Positions 19,175 through 29,329 of a stretch of 64,000 nt of DNA are shown one piece after another; within the stretch, counting starts at the first letter, position 1, and each line of letters opens with the position of its first letter. The notes under the pieces were generated by a model, which saw nothing but the letters and a program-made list of their open reading frames with translations, made no database searches and had not been told where the DNA came from. The stretch is from Akkermansia muciniphila (lineage in GTDB: Bacteria; Verrucomicrobiota; Verrucomicrobiia; Opitutales; UBA953), in contig CALQLO010000008.1 of the NCBI GenBank assembly GCA_943331445.1, positions 26,623 through 90,622 of the forward strand, written 5' to 3'. A program made the position numbers and the translations under genes.

Positions 19175-22100
19175 ATATTTCCGCGTTCTTCATCCGACGC
19201 CCTGTCGCGACGACGTTGCTGACGATCGCGATTGCTTTATCCGGCTTGGCGGCGTTCCGCATCTTGCCAGTTTCGCCACTACCGCAGGTAGACTTTCCCA
19301 CCATCTCCGTCGGGGCGGCCATGCCGGGGGCCAGCCCTGAAGTCATGGCCGCCACGGTGGCGACGCCTCTCGAACGAGCGCTGGGACGCATTGCGGGCGT
19401 GACCGAGATCACCTCAAGCAGCACGCGTGGTAATACCAGCATTATCCTGCAGTTTGATTTATCCCGCGACATCAATGGCGCGGCCCGCGAGGTCCAATCC
19501 GCCATCAGCGCCGCGCGGAGCATGCTGCCCTCGGCGCTCACGACGAATCCGTATTATCGTAAACTCAACCCCGCGGACTCGCCGATCATGCTGATCGCGA
19601 TCACCTCCGAAATTTATACGCGGCCCCAGATTTACGATACTGCGACGACTTTACTCGCGCAGAAGATTGCCCAGATCGAAGGGGTGGGGGACGTCAGTGT
19701 GGGCGGAGGGGCCCTGCCCGCTGTCCGCGTCAACGTGAATCCCGCACAGTTAGGTTCTTATGGTGTCTCGCTCGAAGATGTGCGTAAGACCATTGTCGCC
19801 ACGAACGTCAATTCCCCGAAGGGCTTCGTCGAATCCGCGGGCCATCGGTGGCAAGTAGTCGCCAATGATCAGGCCTTAAAAGCGCAGGACTACCTACCGT
19901 TGGTCATTAGCTACCGCGGCGGCACTCCGGTGATGATCTCAGACGTGGCGACCGTGACGGACTCGGTCGAAGATGTGCGCAATGCCGGCATCATGAACGG
20001 CAAGCCCGCGGTTATCATCGTCGTGACGCGTCAGCCGGGGGCTAATATCATCGAGACCGTCGACCGGATTAAGGCGCAGATCCCGGCGTTACAGGCGCAG
20101 ATGCCCGTGGGCATGGTGATGGCTTCAGCCATTGACCGTTCGGTGACCATCCGGAGCTCGCTGCGAGAGGTTGAGCGTTCGCTCATCCTCTCGGTCGTGC
20201 TGGTCACCCTGGTGGTGTTTCTTTTCCTCCGGGATATCCGCGTCACATTAATTCCAGCGGTGGTGGTGCCAGTCTCGATTCTCGGAACTTTCGGGATTAT
20301 GGCCTTAGCTGGCTTTTCGGTGAATAACCTGACTCTCATGGCGTTGACGGTCGCCACGGGCTTCGTGGTGGACGATGCGATTGTCGTGTTGGAGAATATT
20401 TCCCGCCACATGGAGGCGGGGATGCCCCGCCGCGAGGCTGCCCTGCAGGGAGCCAAGGAGGTCGGTTTTACGGTCATCTCCATCAGTATTTCCCTGGTGG
20501 CGGTCTTTATCCCGATTCTGCTCATGGGTGGCTTGGTCGGACGGCTCTTTCGCGAATTCGCGATCACGCTTTCGGCCGCGATTGTGGTTTCCTTGTTCGT
20601 CTCGCTGAGCACTACGCCGATGATGTGCTCACGCCTGCTCCGGAAGCAGATCGCTAATATCAAGCCAAGCTATGTGGACCGGTTCTTCGGTTGGTTGCTG
20701 GCTGGCTATCGCCGAACTTTGCGCTGGGTGCTCGACCATAGTTTTGTCGTGCTGGTGGCCTTGACGGCCACGGTGGCCCTTAACGTCATCTTGTATACGA
20801 CGATTCCCAGAGGGTTCTTCCCCCAGCAGGATACGGGTTTCTTAATGGGGAATATCGACGCCGACCAAAGTATCTCTTTCAGCCAGATGCAGGAGAAGAT
20901 GACAAAAATGGCTGAGATTGTGCAGTCCGATCCATCCGTGTCGGCGATCAGCGCTTCCATCGGTGGCGGCCGCGGTGGTCCGATTAATTCGGCTCGGCTT
21001 TACATTCTCCTCAAGCCGTTGTCCGAGCGCGAGGACTCGGCTGAACAAGTCATCACCCGCTTGCGTCGGAAAACTGCTCGGATCACGGGTGCGCGGATGA
21101 TTCTTGGGTCCCGGCAGGATATCAACATCGGCGGCCGACAGAGTGCGGCAACCTACCAATACACCGTACAGTCGGATGACCTCGCGCTCCTCAATGAGTG
21201 GGTGCCGAAGATCCAGGCCGCGATGGCCACGCTCCCCGAACTCACGGACGTCAATACCGACTCACAGAATCACGGCCTACAGACTTTGATAACCTACGAC
21301 CGGGACAAAATGTCAGCCCTAGGCGTGACGGTCGATGTGGCTAATCGGACGCTTTACGACGCCTTCGGCCAAGAATCCGTCTCCGTCCTTTTCAAGTCGT
21401 TAAACCAGTATCGAGTCATCATGGAGGTGAATTCGGAGCGCACCATGAGCCCTGAGGCGTTAAAGGATATCTTCGTGGTGACCGCGGTGGGTAAGCGGGT
21501 CCCGCTGGCAACCTTTGCGCACTATGAACCGGCCAACGCTCCGCTGAGCGTCAATCACCAGGCTCAATTCGTGGCGACGACGATTTCCTTTAACCTCGCT
21601 CCCGGGAAGATGCTCAATGATGCGGATGCGGCCATACGCGGCGCCTTGAGCGAACTCGGCGTGCCCACGACGGTGCAAGGTGGATTTCAGGGCACCGCGA
21701 AGATGTTCCAAGAGTCCCTAAACAATCAGACTTACCTGATCCTGGCCGCCATCCTCGCGATGTATGTCATCCTTGGTATCCTTTACGAAAGTTACATTCA
21801 CCCCATCACGATTCTCTCCACCTTGCCCTCCGCCGGTATCGGGGCGCTCGTCGCCTTGATGGTGATGGATATGGAGTTTAGCATCATCGCGCTCATTGGC
21901 GTCCTCCTCTTGATCGGTATCGTGAAGAAGAACGCCATCATGATGATCGACTTCGCCATCGATGCGGAACGGACCCGCGGGCTGCCTGCCGCGGAGGCTA
22001 TCTATGAGGCCTGTCAGTTGCGCTTCCGCCCGATCATGATGACGACCATGGCGGCGCTCTTCGGTGCGCTCCCCTTGGCCATTGGCTTCGGGGAGGGCTC

Positions 22101-22266
22101 GGAGTTGCGACGCCCCTTAGGGGTTGCCATCGTGGGAGGGTTACTCGTCAGCCAGGCGCTAACCCTTTATACGACTCCCGTCATTTATTTGTATTTTGAC
22201 CGTTTGCGCCAATGGACCAAGCGCCGTCGGGCTTCGGCTGTGTCATTGCCTTCCGTCGCCAACTAA
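19171..22266 (+). CDS. RND multidrug efflux permease (MdtC-like)
   Basis: A 1031-residue second RND permease. It starts at a GTG within GTGA, overlapping the stop of the preceding permease by four bases, a sign of translational coupling. The start [14 protein letters not shown] aligns with that of its neighbour. The helix-4 Asp pair ([15 protein letters not shown]) and the [14 protein letters not shown] motif are intact, so both pump subunits look active. It is followed after 20 bp by the outer-membrane factor gene. Confidence 0.95.
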   Translation: MNISAFFIRRPVATTLLTIAIALSGLAAFRILPVSPLPQVDFPTISVGAAMPGASPEVMAATVATPLERALGRIAGVTEITSSSTRGNTSIILQFDLSRDINGAAREVQSAISAARSMLPSALTTNPYYRKLNPADSPIMLIAITSEIYTRPQIYDTATTLLAQKIAQIEGVGDVSVGGGALPAVRVNVNPAQLGSYGVSLEDVRKTIVATNVNSPKGFVESAGHRWQVVANDQALKAQDYLPLVISYRGGTPVMISDVATVTDSVEDVRNAGIMNGKPAVIIVVTRQPGANIIETVDRIKAQIPALQAQMPVGMVMASAIDRSVTIRSSLREVERSLILSVVLVTLVVFLFLRDIRVTLIPAVVVPVSILGTFGIMALAGFSVNNLTLMALTVATGFVVDDAIVVLENISRHMEAGMPRREAALQGAKEVGFTVISISISLVAVFIPILLMGGLVGRLFREFAITLSAAIVVSLFVSLSTTPMMCSRLLRKQIANIKPSYVDRFFGWLLAGYRRTLRWVLDHSFVVLVALTATVALNVILYTTIPRGFFPQQDTGFLMGNIDADQSISFSQMQEKMTKMAEIVQSDPSVSAISASIGGGRGGPINSARLYILLKPLSEREDSAEQVITRLRRKTARITGARMILGSRQDINIGGRQSAATYQYTVQSDDLALLNEWVPKIQAAMATLPELTDVNTDSQNHGLQTLITYDRDKMSALGVTVDVANRTLYDAFGQESVSVLFKSLNQYRVIMEVNSERTMSPEALKDIFVVTAVGKRVPLATFAHYEPANAPLSVNHQAQFVATTISFNLAPGKMLNDADAAIRGALSELGVPTTVQGGFQGTAKMFQESLNNQTYLILAAILAMYVILGILYESYIHPITILSTLPSAGIGALVALMVMDMEFSIIALIGVLLLIGIVKKNAIMMIDFAIDAERTRGLPAAEAIYEACQLRFRPIMMTTMAALFGALPLAIGFGEGSELRRPLGVAIVGGLLVSQALTLYTTPVIYLYFDRLRQWTKRRRASAVSLPSVAN

Positions 22267-22286
22267 ACTTGTCTCTTCCCGCTGCC

Positions 22287-23714
22287 ATGACCCCTCTCAC
22301 TGTCGCTTCTTCTGCCCGTCTGCTGGGCGCCGCGCTGCTGCTAGGGCTTTCCGCTTGCGCGGTCGGGCCAGATTATGCCCGTCCGGAGATTCCGGTTTCG
22401 TCGGCTTTTCGTGAATTGACGGGCCCCTATAAAGGCTCCCCTCACTTGGGCGCTAATTGGTGGGCCATTTTCAAGGATCCTGAACTAGACGCACTGGAGG
22501 CCGCCGCTTTGAAGGCTAATCTGGACCTCCGGGCGGCTTTGGCCCGCGTGGGGCAGGCGCGTGCCCTCAGTGACATCGCCAATGCTGGCTTCTGGCCGGC
22601 GCTGAGTGCCAACCCTTCGCTCACGCGCAACCGCACTTCCGATACCGCGGGGGCGACGACGCGAACGCAGACATCCTACGCCGTACCTTTAGAATTGAGC
22701 TACGAACTCGATGTCTGGGGGCGCGTCCGCCGTCTAAGTGAGTCGGCCGATGAGGCCACCAAGTTCTCCGCCAGCGAATTCGCCGTGGTGCTGCAGACCG
22801 TGGAGGCAAACGTGGCCCAGAATTACTTTAACCTCCGTGGCTTAGACACGCAGGCGGCGATGCTCACGAAGAGCTTGGAGTTGTATCAGCATCAGGTGGC
22901 CTTGGTCAGCAAGCAGGTGAAGGCGGGCCTCATCCCCCAGACCGATCTCCTGCAGGCCATGACCCAAGTCGAAGCCACCACTGGCCAGTTGAGTGAAGTG
23001 CAGCGTCAGCGCATCAACATTGAGCACGCCTTGGCGGTGCTGACGGGCAGGGCTCCGGCTGAACTCTCGATTCCGGCTAAGCGTTTGACCACGGTCGTCC
23101 CGATTGTGCCCGCAGGTTTGCCTTCCGAGCTGCTTGGCCGCCGCCCCGATGTCGCCGCCGCCGAGCACCAACTCATCGCCGCCAATGCCGATATCGGCCA
23201 GGCGAAGGCTAACTACTACCCCAGGCTGACGCTGACCGGGTCCGCCGGTTTCTCGACCATCGATGCCTCCAAGGTTGTGAGTTGGGAGAGCCGCGTTTGG
23301 TCGATTGGCCCCAGCCTTAATATCCCGCTCTTTCAGGGAGGTAAATTGGATGCCTCGTTGGAGGGGGCCAAGCAGCGCTATGAAGAATCCCTGGCGGGCT
23401 ACCGGACCGCGGTGCTCAATGCTTTTCGCGAGACGGAGGATATCCTCAATGACCTCAGTAATCGCGCCGGCGCGGCCGAATCTCAGGCCCGTATGGTAGC
23501 TTCAGCCCGGGAAACCGCCCGCCTCGTCGAGATGCAATACCGGAGCGGCCTGACGCCTTATTATCAGCTCATGGATGCACAGCGCACCTTGTTATCTGCG
23601 GAACTAGCGGCCGCCCAGATTCAGAACCTCCGCCTGAACTCCACGGTGTCGTTGGTCAAAGCAATCGGTGGCGGCTGGAATGCGGACGATCAGCCGAAAT
23701 TGGAAGCGAAGTAA
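22287..23714 (+). CDS. outer-membrane efflux lipoprotein (NodT/OprM family)
   Basis: I choose the ATG at 22287 rather than the longer frame overlapping the permease, because it puts a lipoprotein signal at the N-terminus (LLLGLSAC, then AVGPDYARP, the usual start of NodT/OprM proteins). The 475-residue chain has the duplicated OEP pattern: ELSYELDVWGRVRR in the first half, and RRPDVAAAEHQLIAANADIG with the NIPLFQGGKLDA strand in the second. It should form the trimeric exit channel for the MdtABC-like pump encoded just upstream. Confidence 0.93.
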   Translation: MTPLTVASSARLLGAALLLGLSACAVGPDYARPEIPVSSAFRELTGPYKGSPHLGANWWAIFKDPELDALEAAALKANLDLRAALARVGQARALSDIANAGFWPALSANPSLTRNRTSDTAGATTRTQTSYAVPLELSYELDVWGRVRRLSESADEATKFSASEFAVVLQTVEANVAQNYFNLRGLDTQAAMLTKSLELYQHQVALVSKQVKAGLIPQTDLLQAMTQVEATTGQLSEVQRQRINIEHALAVLTGRAPAELSIPAKRLTTVVPIVPAGLPSELLGRRPDVAAAEHQLIAANADIGQAKANYYPRLTLTGSAGFSTIDASKVVSWESRVWSIGPSLNIPLFQGGKLDASLEGAKQRYEESLAGYRTAVLNAFRETEDILNDLSNRAGAAESQARMVASARETARLVEMQYRSGLTPYYQLMDAQRTLLSAELAAAQIQNLRLNSTVSLVKAIGGGWNADDQPKLEAK

Positions 23715-23735
23715 AGTCGCCGCCAGGGTGCGGCC

Positions 23736-24113
23736 TTATCCCACAATCTTACACTGGATCGAGATATCTTCGTGGTGCTGATAGATCGCGCACAGGCGGT
23801 GGTAGCCGTCTGCGATGACCACCCGCCCGTGTTGTTGACTGCGGACGAGGAGGATGGGGGAGAGGTGGACGCCCTTGCGGATTTTCTTCTGATCCTTTTT
23901 CACGTGGGAGTTACTCACTCCTAGGAGGGATAGCTGCGAGGCTCGGAAGATGTCCTTGGCTTTGAATTCGGAAATCTTGGCTTTACGGAGTTTGGCGACC
24001 AGTGAGGCAGCTTCTTTTTCCGGATAGAGGAGGGAGAGGTACGAGAATGCCGCGGGATAGTTCTTATCCTCGGGCTTCGGGAGCCAGGCGATTTCGGGAG
24101 GGGCTTTAGCCAT
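23736..24113 (-). CDS. small ParB/sulfiredoxin-fold protein, function unknown
   Basis: A 125-residue soluble protein. The C-terminal part, SPILLVR ... VVIADGYHRLCAIY (about 85-112), matches the nucleotide-binding ADGxHRL motif of ParB N-terminal/sulfiredoxin-like domains, but there is no helix-turn-helix as in true partition ParB. It lies 3 bp after the stop of the PmoA-like gene on the same strand and is probably co-transcribed with it, an odd pairing. A nuclease or nucleotidyl role is possible; I cannot say which. Confidence 0.7.
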   Translation of the reverse strand: MAKAPPEIAWLPKPEDKNYPAAFSYLSLLYPEKEAASLVAKLRKAKISEFKAKDIFRASQLSLLGVSNSHVKKDQKKIRKGVHLSPILLVRSQQHGRVVIADGYHRLCAIYQHHEDISIQCKIVG

Positions 24114-24116
24114 GGC

Positions 24117-25073
24117 TTACTTCTTGGCGGGGGCTTTCGGCTTGGGCTGCTCGGCCAACATCACCGTGACCTCTGGGGTCGATTCGTTACTTCCAGTGAA
24201 CGCATTATAAGCCTTCTGAAAGGCTGCGGCATCGCGGACATCGCCTTCGGCGATGAGCCACTGGTAGTGAAGCTTGAAGGGAGCCTCGGAACTGGCCGTG
24301 CCTTTCGGGAAGGCACCGAAGCGCCCGTAGTCCCGGTAGGCCGAGAAAGCGGTGTCCTTCGGGTTGTCCGGATGGTTCAGCAGGAGTGCCGTGAACGTCT
24401 TACCCTCGATCGTGAAGACTTCGGCTACCCAGGTCAGGTCTTTCACCTTATGGATGAGGGTGGCTTTGCCGGGATAGATGTAGGTCGTTTTGGCGCCCTC
24501 GATCTTCTCCGACGGACGGAACTGAGCGCCAGCGTGCTCGGGGTCGCCGTCGATCTTAGCTTCGCCGTGGTCAGGCTTGAGGGTGCTGGACATCTCGATA
24601 CCAAAGTAGAATGGAGCGGCCGGATGGGTGAATTTGAAGGTGCGTGCTTCCGTCAGGATGGGCTTGGCCGCGGCGGTTTCGCCCTGCCAGTCGATCGAGG
24701 CAACGAAGCCGTCGGCGGTCGGGTTGATGGCGGTCACGACTTGGTCGCCGCCTTTCATGTGCCAGCGGTCATAGCTCTTACCGTCGAGAGTGATTTTCAT
24801 GAACCCAAGCATGATGCCGCGGTGGTGCGTGAACTCGAAGCCCGGACCTTTGGTGAGGCGAAGGGCGCCGCTCGCATCGAAGATGTGCAGGTAGGGCTTG
24901 TAGGTCTCGAGACGTTTGGCGGGTGTGCTGACGTCGTGGGCCATCATGAAGCGCGCGACGACTTTGCCGTCTTGGGCGACATCAACGTTCTCATTGGGAG
25001 TTACCTTGATGTCGGCGGCGGTCGCGGTGGCGAAGGCCAGTAGGACAGGGAGGAAGGCGGCGAGGGGCTTCAT
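24117..25073 (-). CDS. secreted PmoA-like (DUF6807) protein
   Basis: A 318-residue exported protein (signal 1-20, cleavage near ATA-AD). The body has the DUF6807/PmoA-like pattern: RPYLHI-type KPYLHIFD (about 60), FTHHRGIMLGF (about 82-92), then a DRWHMKGGDQ motif (about 101-110). Members are widespread in Bacteroidetes, Planctomycetes and Verrucomicrobia genomes and were named for weak similarity to methane monooxygenase subunit A. This does not imply methane oxidation. A Lys/Pro/Ala tail ends the protein. It is probably transcribed with the ParB-fold gene downstream. Confidence 0.82.
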   Translation of the reverse strand: MKPLAAFLPVLLAFATATAADIKVTPNENVDVAQDGKVVARFMMAHDVSTPAKRLETYKPYLHIFDASGALRLTKGPGFEFTHHRGIMLGFMKITLDGKSYDRWHMKGGDQVVTAINPTADGFVASIDWQGETAAAKPILTEARTFKFTHPAAPFYFGIEMSSTLKPDHGEAKIDGDPEHAGAQFRPSEKIEGAKTTYIYPGKATLIHKVKDLTWVAEVFTIEGKTFTALLLNHPDNPKDTAFSAYRDYGRFGAFPKGTASSEAPFKLHYQWLIAEGDVRDAAAFQKAYNAFTGSNESTPEVTVMLAEQPKPKAPAKK

Positions 25074-25184
25074 GGGATTGGGCTCATGGTGGGGCTATGC
25101 CGAGCGATGACAGCAAAAACCTTTCAAGTAAGGGCAGTAGGCATTAGACATCCTGCGTTCTGAGCCTCTAAATCACTTAATCCT

Positions 25185-25424
25185 ATGGCCGATTATCAAC
25201 GTAATCTCTCGAAGGAAATCGCCGGTTATTTTTTAGTAATCCTCTGTGCCTTGCCGATTCGGTTCTGGATTATGATAACCATGGAGGAGCAGGGTGGCTT
25301 CTGGGCTTTCTTGGCTGGCCGCTCGTACGGGTTTATTACCATCGGTCTTATCTCAGCAGTCTTCGTGTCCAAGTTGAGACTGCGTACCAAGTTGGTGCTC
25401 ACCTTCCTCTTGGTGGCGATTTGA
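25185..25424 (+). CDS. small hydrophobic membrane protein
   Basis: A 79-residue open frame with two or three hydrophobic segments (about 12-30, 39-60 and 66-79) and positively charged turns (SKLRLRTK). It has no family I recognise. It stands alone between a divergent secreted-protein gene and a repeat-rich gap. Codon use is less GC-biased than in its neighbours, so it could be acquired or not real; the hydrophobic pattern makes me lean towards real. Confidence 0.45.
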   Translation: MADYQRNLSKEIAGYFLVILCALPIRFWIMITMEEQGGFWAFLAGRSYGFITIGLISAVFVSKLRLRTKLVLTFLLVAI

Positions 25425-25441
25425 GGGTTAGGCAAATTGGG

Positions 25442-25497
25442 CTAGGTCGCCACTGCGTGGCGACCTAGCTAGGTCAGCACGCGGTGCTGACCCTACC
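25442..25497. repeat. double hairpin repeat of the CCCTACC family
   Basis: There are two perfect stem-loops, 25442-25468 (11-bp arms, loop CTGCG) and 25472-25492 (9-bp arms, loop GCG), ending in CCCTACC. They are head-to-head copies of one pattern: flanks and loop neighbours agree, but two stem pairs differ with compensation. The left GGTAGGG end is degenerate. The gap from 25425 to 25763 holds no gene; besides this it contains an 8-bp hairpin at 25552-25570 and the tRNA 3'-end duplicate. Confidence 0.75.
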
Positions 25498-25572
25498 TCG
25501 ATCAAGGGTTATCAGAGTATTTGTTAGAGTCCGCGTAAAGGGCTGCCTTTAAACCGAGAATCTCTCGGTTAT

Positions 25573-25607
25573 TCGGCTTAGTTCTAGCTGGCGGAGAGGG
25601 AGGGATT
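25573..25607. repeat. 35-bp direct repeat, distal copy of the tRNA-Ser 3' end
   Basis: This 35-base stretch is identical to 25748-25782, offset by 175 bp. The second copy covers the CCA end, the 3' acceptor strand and part of the T arm of tRNA-Ser. The 140 bp between the copies contains several short GC hairpins but no reading frame I would call a gene. Confidence 0.8.
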
Positions 25608-25763
25608 GGCTGGCCTTTGGCCATCGCAAGCGACGCCCTTCGGGCGGCCCATCTCCGCGAGGACAGGCCTCGCTCCGTCGACCCCGGGTTCTCATCCCTC
25701 CGGCTGGCTGATGCGGGGCTCAAAGGCTTACCGGGAAGGTAAGACTATCGGCTTAGTTCTAGC

Positions 25764-25851
<88 letters not shown>

Positions 25852-25915
25852 TTTGTTACCAGCTAGAAGGTGCATCAAAGGGAGGGCGGGGGGTGGGTCA
25901 AGGGCGTTTAAGATA

Positions 25916-25942
25916 GGGATAGGGGCAGGGGTGGGGGTAGGA
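25916..25942. repeat. G-rich 6-nt unit array
   Basis: Four to five units of the GGGGTA/GGGGCA type (GGGATA, GGGGCA, GGGGTG, GGGGTA) give four G-runs on the plus strand. It lies 65 bp outside the 5' end of tRNA-Ser, in the 266-bp gene-free gap between that gene and glnS. Confidence 0.7.
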
Positions 25943-25996
25943 TTAGTTGAACCGTTGACCGGAGAGCCGGTTGGCCAGGGAGGGGGCCGAAGAATG

Positions 25997-26111
25997 GGTA
26001 GGGGCGCGACTGCGTCGCGTCCGTGGGCGGACGGATTTGGGAATACCCGAAAGCTTGCCCGAATCAGGCGAGCTAAGAGGCAAACGGACGCGACGCCGTC
26101 GCGGCCTAACC
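25997..26111. repeat. paired hairpin repeats with GGTAGGG / CCTAACC ends
   Basis: The left hairpin (CGCGAC-TGC-GTCGCG, 26005-26019) and right hairpin (CGCGAC-GCC-GTCGCG, 26089-26103) form a large inverted repeat whose outer ends are GGTAGGG and CCTAACC and which share the inner TCCGT flank. The right end stops 7 bp before the glnS stop codon. Confidence 0.72.
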
Positions 26112-26117
26112 TGTGCC

Positions 26118-27806
26118 TTACTTTGCCACTGCCTTGGCCCAGGAGTCCTTCAGGCCGACGGTGCGATTGAAGACGGGCTTGCCGGGCTGGGAGTCCTTGG
26201 CGTCGGCGCAGAAGTAGCCAATGCGCTCGAACTGCACGCGGGTGCTCGGCGCGATGCCGAGTAGGGCCGGCTCCACGAAGCCACGGATGGTCTTGAGCGA
26301 TCCGGGGTGAAGGAGGGTGCGCCAGTCGGTTCCTTCGGGGATATCGTTCAGGTCTTCGTGTGCGAAGAGGCGGTCGTAGAGGCGGACCTCGACGTCGCCG
26401 GCGTGCTTTTCAGAAACCCAGTGGATGGTACCCTTGACCTTGCGGCCGTCGGGGGAGTCGCCGCCGCGCGTGGCGGGATCATAGGTGCAAGTGACTTCTG
26501 TAACATTGCCAGCGGCGTCTTTCTTGCAGCCGGTGCAGGTCACGAAGTAGCCCCAGCGGAGGCGGACCTCCTGGCCGGGTGTGAGGCGGAAATATTTCTT
26601 TTCCGGAATCTCCATGAAGTCAGCGCGCTCGATGAGCAGCGTCTTCGAGAAGGGCACTTGGCGGGTGCCGGCGGAAGGGTCTTCGGGATTGTTGACGGCT
26701 TCGAGTTCGTCGACTTGGCCTTCGGGGTAGTTCTCGATGACAAGGCGCACCGGGTCGAGGACCGCCATGAAGCGGGAGGAAGTCTTATTAAGGTCGTCGC
26801 GGACGGCGTGCTCGAGCAGGGCGACGTCGGAGAGCGAATTATTCTTCGTGATGCCGATGGTCTCGCAGAACTTACGTAGGGCGGCGGGGGTGTAGCCGCG
26901 GCGGCGCATGCCAGAGATGGTGGGCATGCGAGGGTCGTCCCAGCCGGAGACGCGCTTCTCTTGGACGAGTTCGAGTAAGCGGCGCTTGGACATGACGGTG
27001 TAGGTCAGGTTGAGGCGGGCGAACTCGATCTGTTGAGGTTTGGCCGGGGTATCGAGCGTGCGCAGGAGCCAGTCGTAGAAGGGGCGATGGACCTCGAATT
27101 CCAGCGTGCAGATGGAGTGCGTGATGCCTTCGTAGGCATCCTCGAGCGGGTGCGCGTAGTCGTACATTGGGTAGACGCACCACTTGTCGCCGGTGTTATG
27201 GTGGGAGGTCTTGCGGATGCGGTAGATGACCGGGTCGCGCATGTGCATGTTCGGCGACGCCATGTCGATCTTGGCGCGGAGTACGGCTTTACCTTCATCG
27301 AATTCCCCGCGGGTCATTTTCTCGAAGGCCGCAAGGTTCTCCGCGACGGAGGCGTCGCGGGTCGGGCTCGGCTTACCGGCCGTTTTCTCGTCGCCGTGGT
27401 ATTCGCGAATCTGGTCCTGCGAGAGGAAGCAGACGTACGCCTTGCCGAGCTGGATCAGCTTAATAGCGTCGGCGTGCATGCGCTCGAAGTAGTTCGAAGC
27501 CTGGTAGTAGTGCTCGTTCCACTCGAAGCCTAGCCAGCGGACATCCTCCTTGATCGAGTCGACGTATTCGACCTCTTCCTTGGTCGGATTCGTATCATCC
27601 ATGCGCAGGTGGCAGCGGCCCTTGAATTCGAGGGCGAGGCCGAAGTTCAGGCAGATCGACTTCGCGTGGCCGACGTGCAGGTAGCCATTGGGTTCTGGCG
27701 GGAAACGCGTGGCGACGGAGACGTGCTTACCCGATGCGAGATCGGCGTCGATGATCTGCTGGATGAAGTGGCGGTGGGCCGCCGGCGCAGGAGTTTCGGA
27801 AGACAT
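26118..27806 (-). CDS. glnS: glutaminyl-tRNA synthetase
   Basis: A 562-residue class I synthetase. I start at the ATG ending at 27806; the longer frame further upstream runs antisense-free through gltX in another frame and is not coding. The HIGH motif is HVGH (44-47, in [15 protein letters not shown]), and the KMSKS equivalent is VMSKRRL near residue 270. The C-terminal anticodon-binding beta barrels are present, ending in [11 protein letters not shown]. It charges tRNA-Gln with glutamine, which implies direct glutaminylation rather than only the amidotransferase route. It is 7 bp downstream of gltX, so the two relatives form an operon. Confidence 0.96.
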   Translation of the reverse strand: MSSETPAPAAHRHFIQQIIDADLASGKHVSVATRFPPEPNGYLHVGHAKSICLNFGLALEFKGRCHLRMDDTNPTKEEVEYVDSIKEDVRWLGFEWNEHYYQASNYFERMHADAIKLIQLGKAYVCFLSQDQIREYHGDEKTAGKPSPTRDASVAENLAAFEKMTRGEFDEGKAVLRAKIDMASPNMHMRDPVIYRIRKTSHHNTGDKWCVYPMYDYAHPLEDAYEGITHSICTLEFEVHRPFYDWLLRTLDTPAKPQQIEFARLNLTYTVMSKRRLLELVQEKRVSGWDDPRMPTISGMRRRGYTPAALRKFCETIGITKNNSLSDVALLEHAVRDDLNKTSSRFMAVLDPVRLVIENYPEGQVDELEAVNNPEDPSAGTRQVPFSKTLLIERADFMEIPEKKYFRLTPGQEVRLRWGYFVTCTGCKKDAAGNVTEVTCTYDPATRGGDSPDGRKVKGTIHWVSEKHAGDVEVRLYDRLFAHEDLNDIPEGTDWRTLLHPGSLKTIRGFVEPALLGIAPSTRVQFERIGYFCADAKDSQPGKPVFNRTVGLKDSWAKAVAK

Positions 27807-27813
27807 GGGCGGA

Positions 27814-29178
27814 TTAAGCGGCGAACGCCTTGAGGCGGGCGAGGGTGGTATCGCGGCCGAGGACACGCAGGACGCCCAGCAGGTGCGCACCGCCGCCTTG
27901 GCCGGAAATCGCAAAGCGGGCCGGCGCAAAGTAGTCGGTCGGTTTGCGTTCGTTGGCGGTGCCGACGGCGGCGAAGGCGGCTTCGAGTGCAGGCTCGGTC
28001 CATTCGGCAGCTTCGAGCGTGGGTAGCAGTTCGCGGATACGGGCAACAGGGTCGCCGCCCTTCTTCTTGAGGTTGGCCATGGCCCCCTCGTCTTTCTTGA
28101 AGTCAGCCGTAAAGAAGAAACCCATGAACTCAGGCAGGTGTTCCAGTGAGATGACTTTCTCCTGCACGATGCCGAGGACTTCGGCCAGGCGAGTTTCCGA
28201 GACGGAGGCATCGATCGTCTTGGTTTCAATCAGGATCGGACGGGCGAGCGTGGCGAAATCGGCGGCGGGCAGCAGGCGAAGCGTCTGCGCGTTGATGTGC
28301 GACATCTTGCGTTCGTCGAAGCGGGCGTTGGATTGGTGCACCGCGGAAATCTCGAACTGACGGATGATTTCGTCGATCGGGAGCACTTCCTTGCCGTCGG
28401 CAGGCGTCCAGCCGAGCAGGCAGAGGTAGTTGCGGACGGCGGCAGGCAGGTAGCGGCGCTGCTGGTATTCCTCGATGAGGGCACCCTTATCGCGCTTGGA
28501 CATCTTGCCCGGCCCATCGGTCTTGAGGATGAGCGGGATGTGGGCGTATTTCGGAGGTTCGACGCCGAAGGCTTTGAAAATCTCGAGATGCTTGGAGGTA
28601 TTGGAGAGGTGGTCTTCGCCGCGGATGACGTGCGTAATCTTCATCTCGATATCGTCGACGACGTTCACGAAGTGGAAGACCGGCTCGCCGTTGGAACGGA
28701 AGAGCACGAAGTCACGATCCTCGGCGCGAGCGACTTGTCCGCGGACCATGTCATGCAGCACCATCGGGGCGGCATCGACCTTTTCGATTTCCTTCTTCAG
28801 GTGATCATCGAAGACGGTGGAGCGGGCGCCTTCGAGGCGGAGCCACCAGGCACCGTCTTTTTCATAAGCGCGTCCCTTGGCGGCCAGCTCTTTCAGCTTC
28901 GCCTGATAAAGTTCGGTACGTTGGGATTGGAAGTAGGGACCATACTCACCGCCAACGGAGGGGCCTTCATCCCAGTCCATACCGAGCCAGTGCATTGAAT
29001 CGAGGATGACTTGGAGGAAGGCTTCCGAGTTCCGTTCTTTATCCGTATCTTCGATGCGGAGGATAAACTTACCTCCCGTGTGGCGGGCGTAGAGCCAGTT
29101 GAATAGGGCCGTCCGGGCGCTTCCGATATGGAAGAAGCCGGTGGGGCTGGGAGCGAAGCGGACGCGGACCTGGGACAT
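27814..29178 (-). CDS. gltX: glutamyl-tRNA synthetase
   Basis: A 454-residue GluRS, slightly shorter than the usual 465-500. I start at [14 protein letters not shown] (ATG ending 29178), where the family's typical N-terminus begins. The HIGH motif is HIGS (17-20) and the KMSKS motif is KMSKR (225-229). The zinc-binding cysteines found near residue 100 in some GluRS are absent ([12 protein letters not shown]), as in many bacteria. It is the first gene of gltX-glnS. The gap to the next gene upstream holds a G-rich stretch and the terminator of the SurA-like gene. Confidence 0.96.
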   Translation of the reverse strand: MSQVRVRFAPSPTGFFHIGSARTALFNWLYARHTGGKFILRIEDTDKERNSEAFLQVILDSMHWLGMDWDEGPSVGGEYGPYFQSQRTELYQAKLKELAAKGRAYEKDGAWWLRLEGARSTVFDDHLKKEIEKVDAAPMVLHDMVRGQVARAEDRDFVLFRSNGEPVFHFVNVVDDIEMKITHVIRGEDHLSNTSKHLEIFKAFGVEPPKYAHIPLILKTDGPGKMSKRDKGALIEEYQQRRYLPAAVRNYLCLLGWTPADGKEVLPIDEIIRQFEISAVHQSNARFDERKMSHINAQTLRLLPAADFATLARPILIETKTIDASVSETRLAEVLGIVQEKVISLEHLPEFMGFFFTADFKKDEGAMANLKKKGGDPVARIRELLPTLEAAEWTEPALEAAFAAVGTANERKPTDYFAPARFAISGQGGGAHLLGVLRVLGRDTTLARLKAFAA

Positions 29179-29282
29179 GGGTAAAGAGAGAATAAGAGGG
29201 CCGGAGGGCCCGAAGGAAAGGCGTAAGGGGGTCGGGGGTATAGGGCAAGAAGGGAGGGGCTTACCTTGGGGCGATGGGCACA

Positions 29283-29311
29283 AAAAAGGACAGGGGTGAG
29301 CCTGTCCTTTT
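29283..29311 (-). terminator. intrinsic terminator of the SurA/PpiD-like gene
   Basis: The stem AGGACAGG / CCTGTCCT with loop GGTGAG is followed on the minus strand by a run of T (six A at 29282-29287 on the plus strand). It lies 20 bp after the stop of the gene at 29330. Confidence 0.85.
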
Positions 29312-29329
29312 GCCTGCCAGAGCTCTGGC

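Noticed and set aside
24117..25073. Particulate methane monooxygenase subunit A
   Set aside because: The protein is exported and soluble-looking and has no PmoA membrane helices; the PmoA-like name is only a family label.
27807..28229. Longer N-terminus for glnS
   Set aside because: The extension overlaps gltX in another frame and is Arg/Pro/Ser-rich; the normal GlnRS start lies at 27806.
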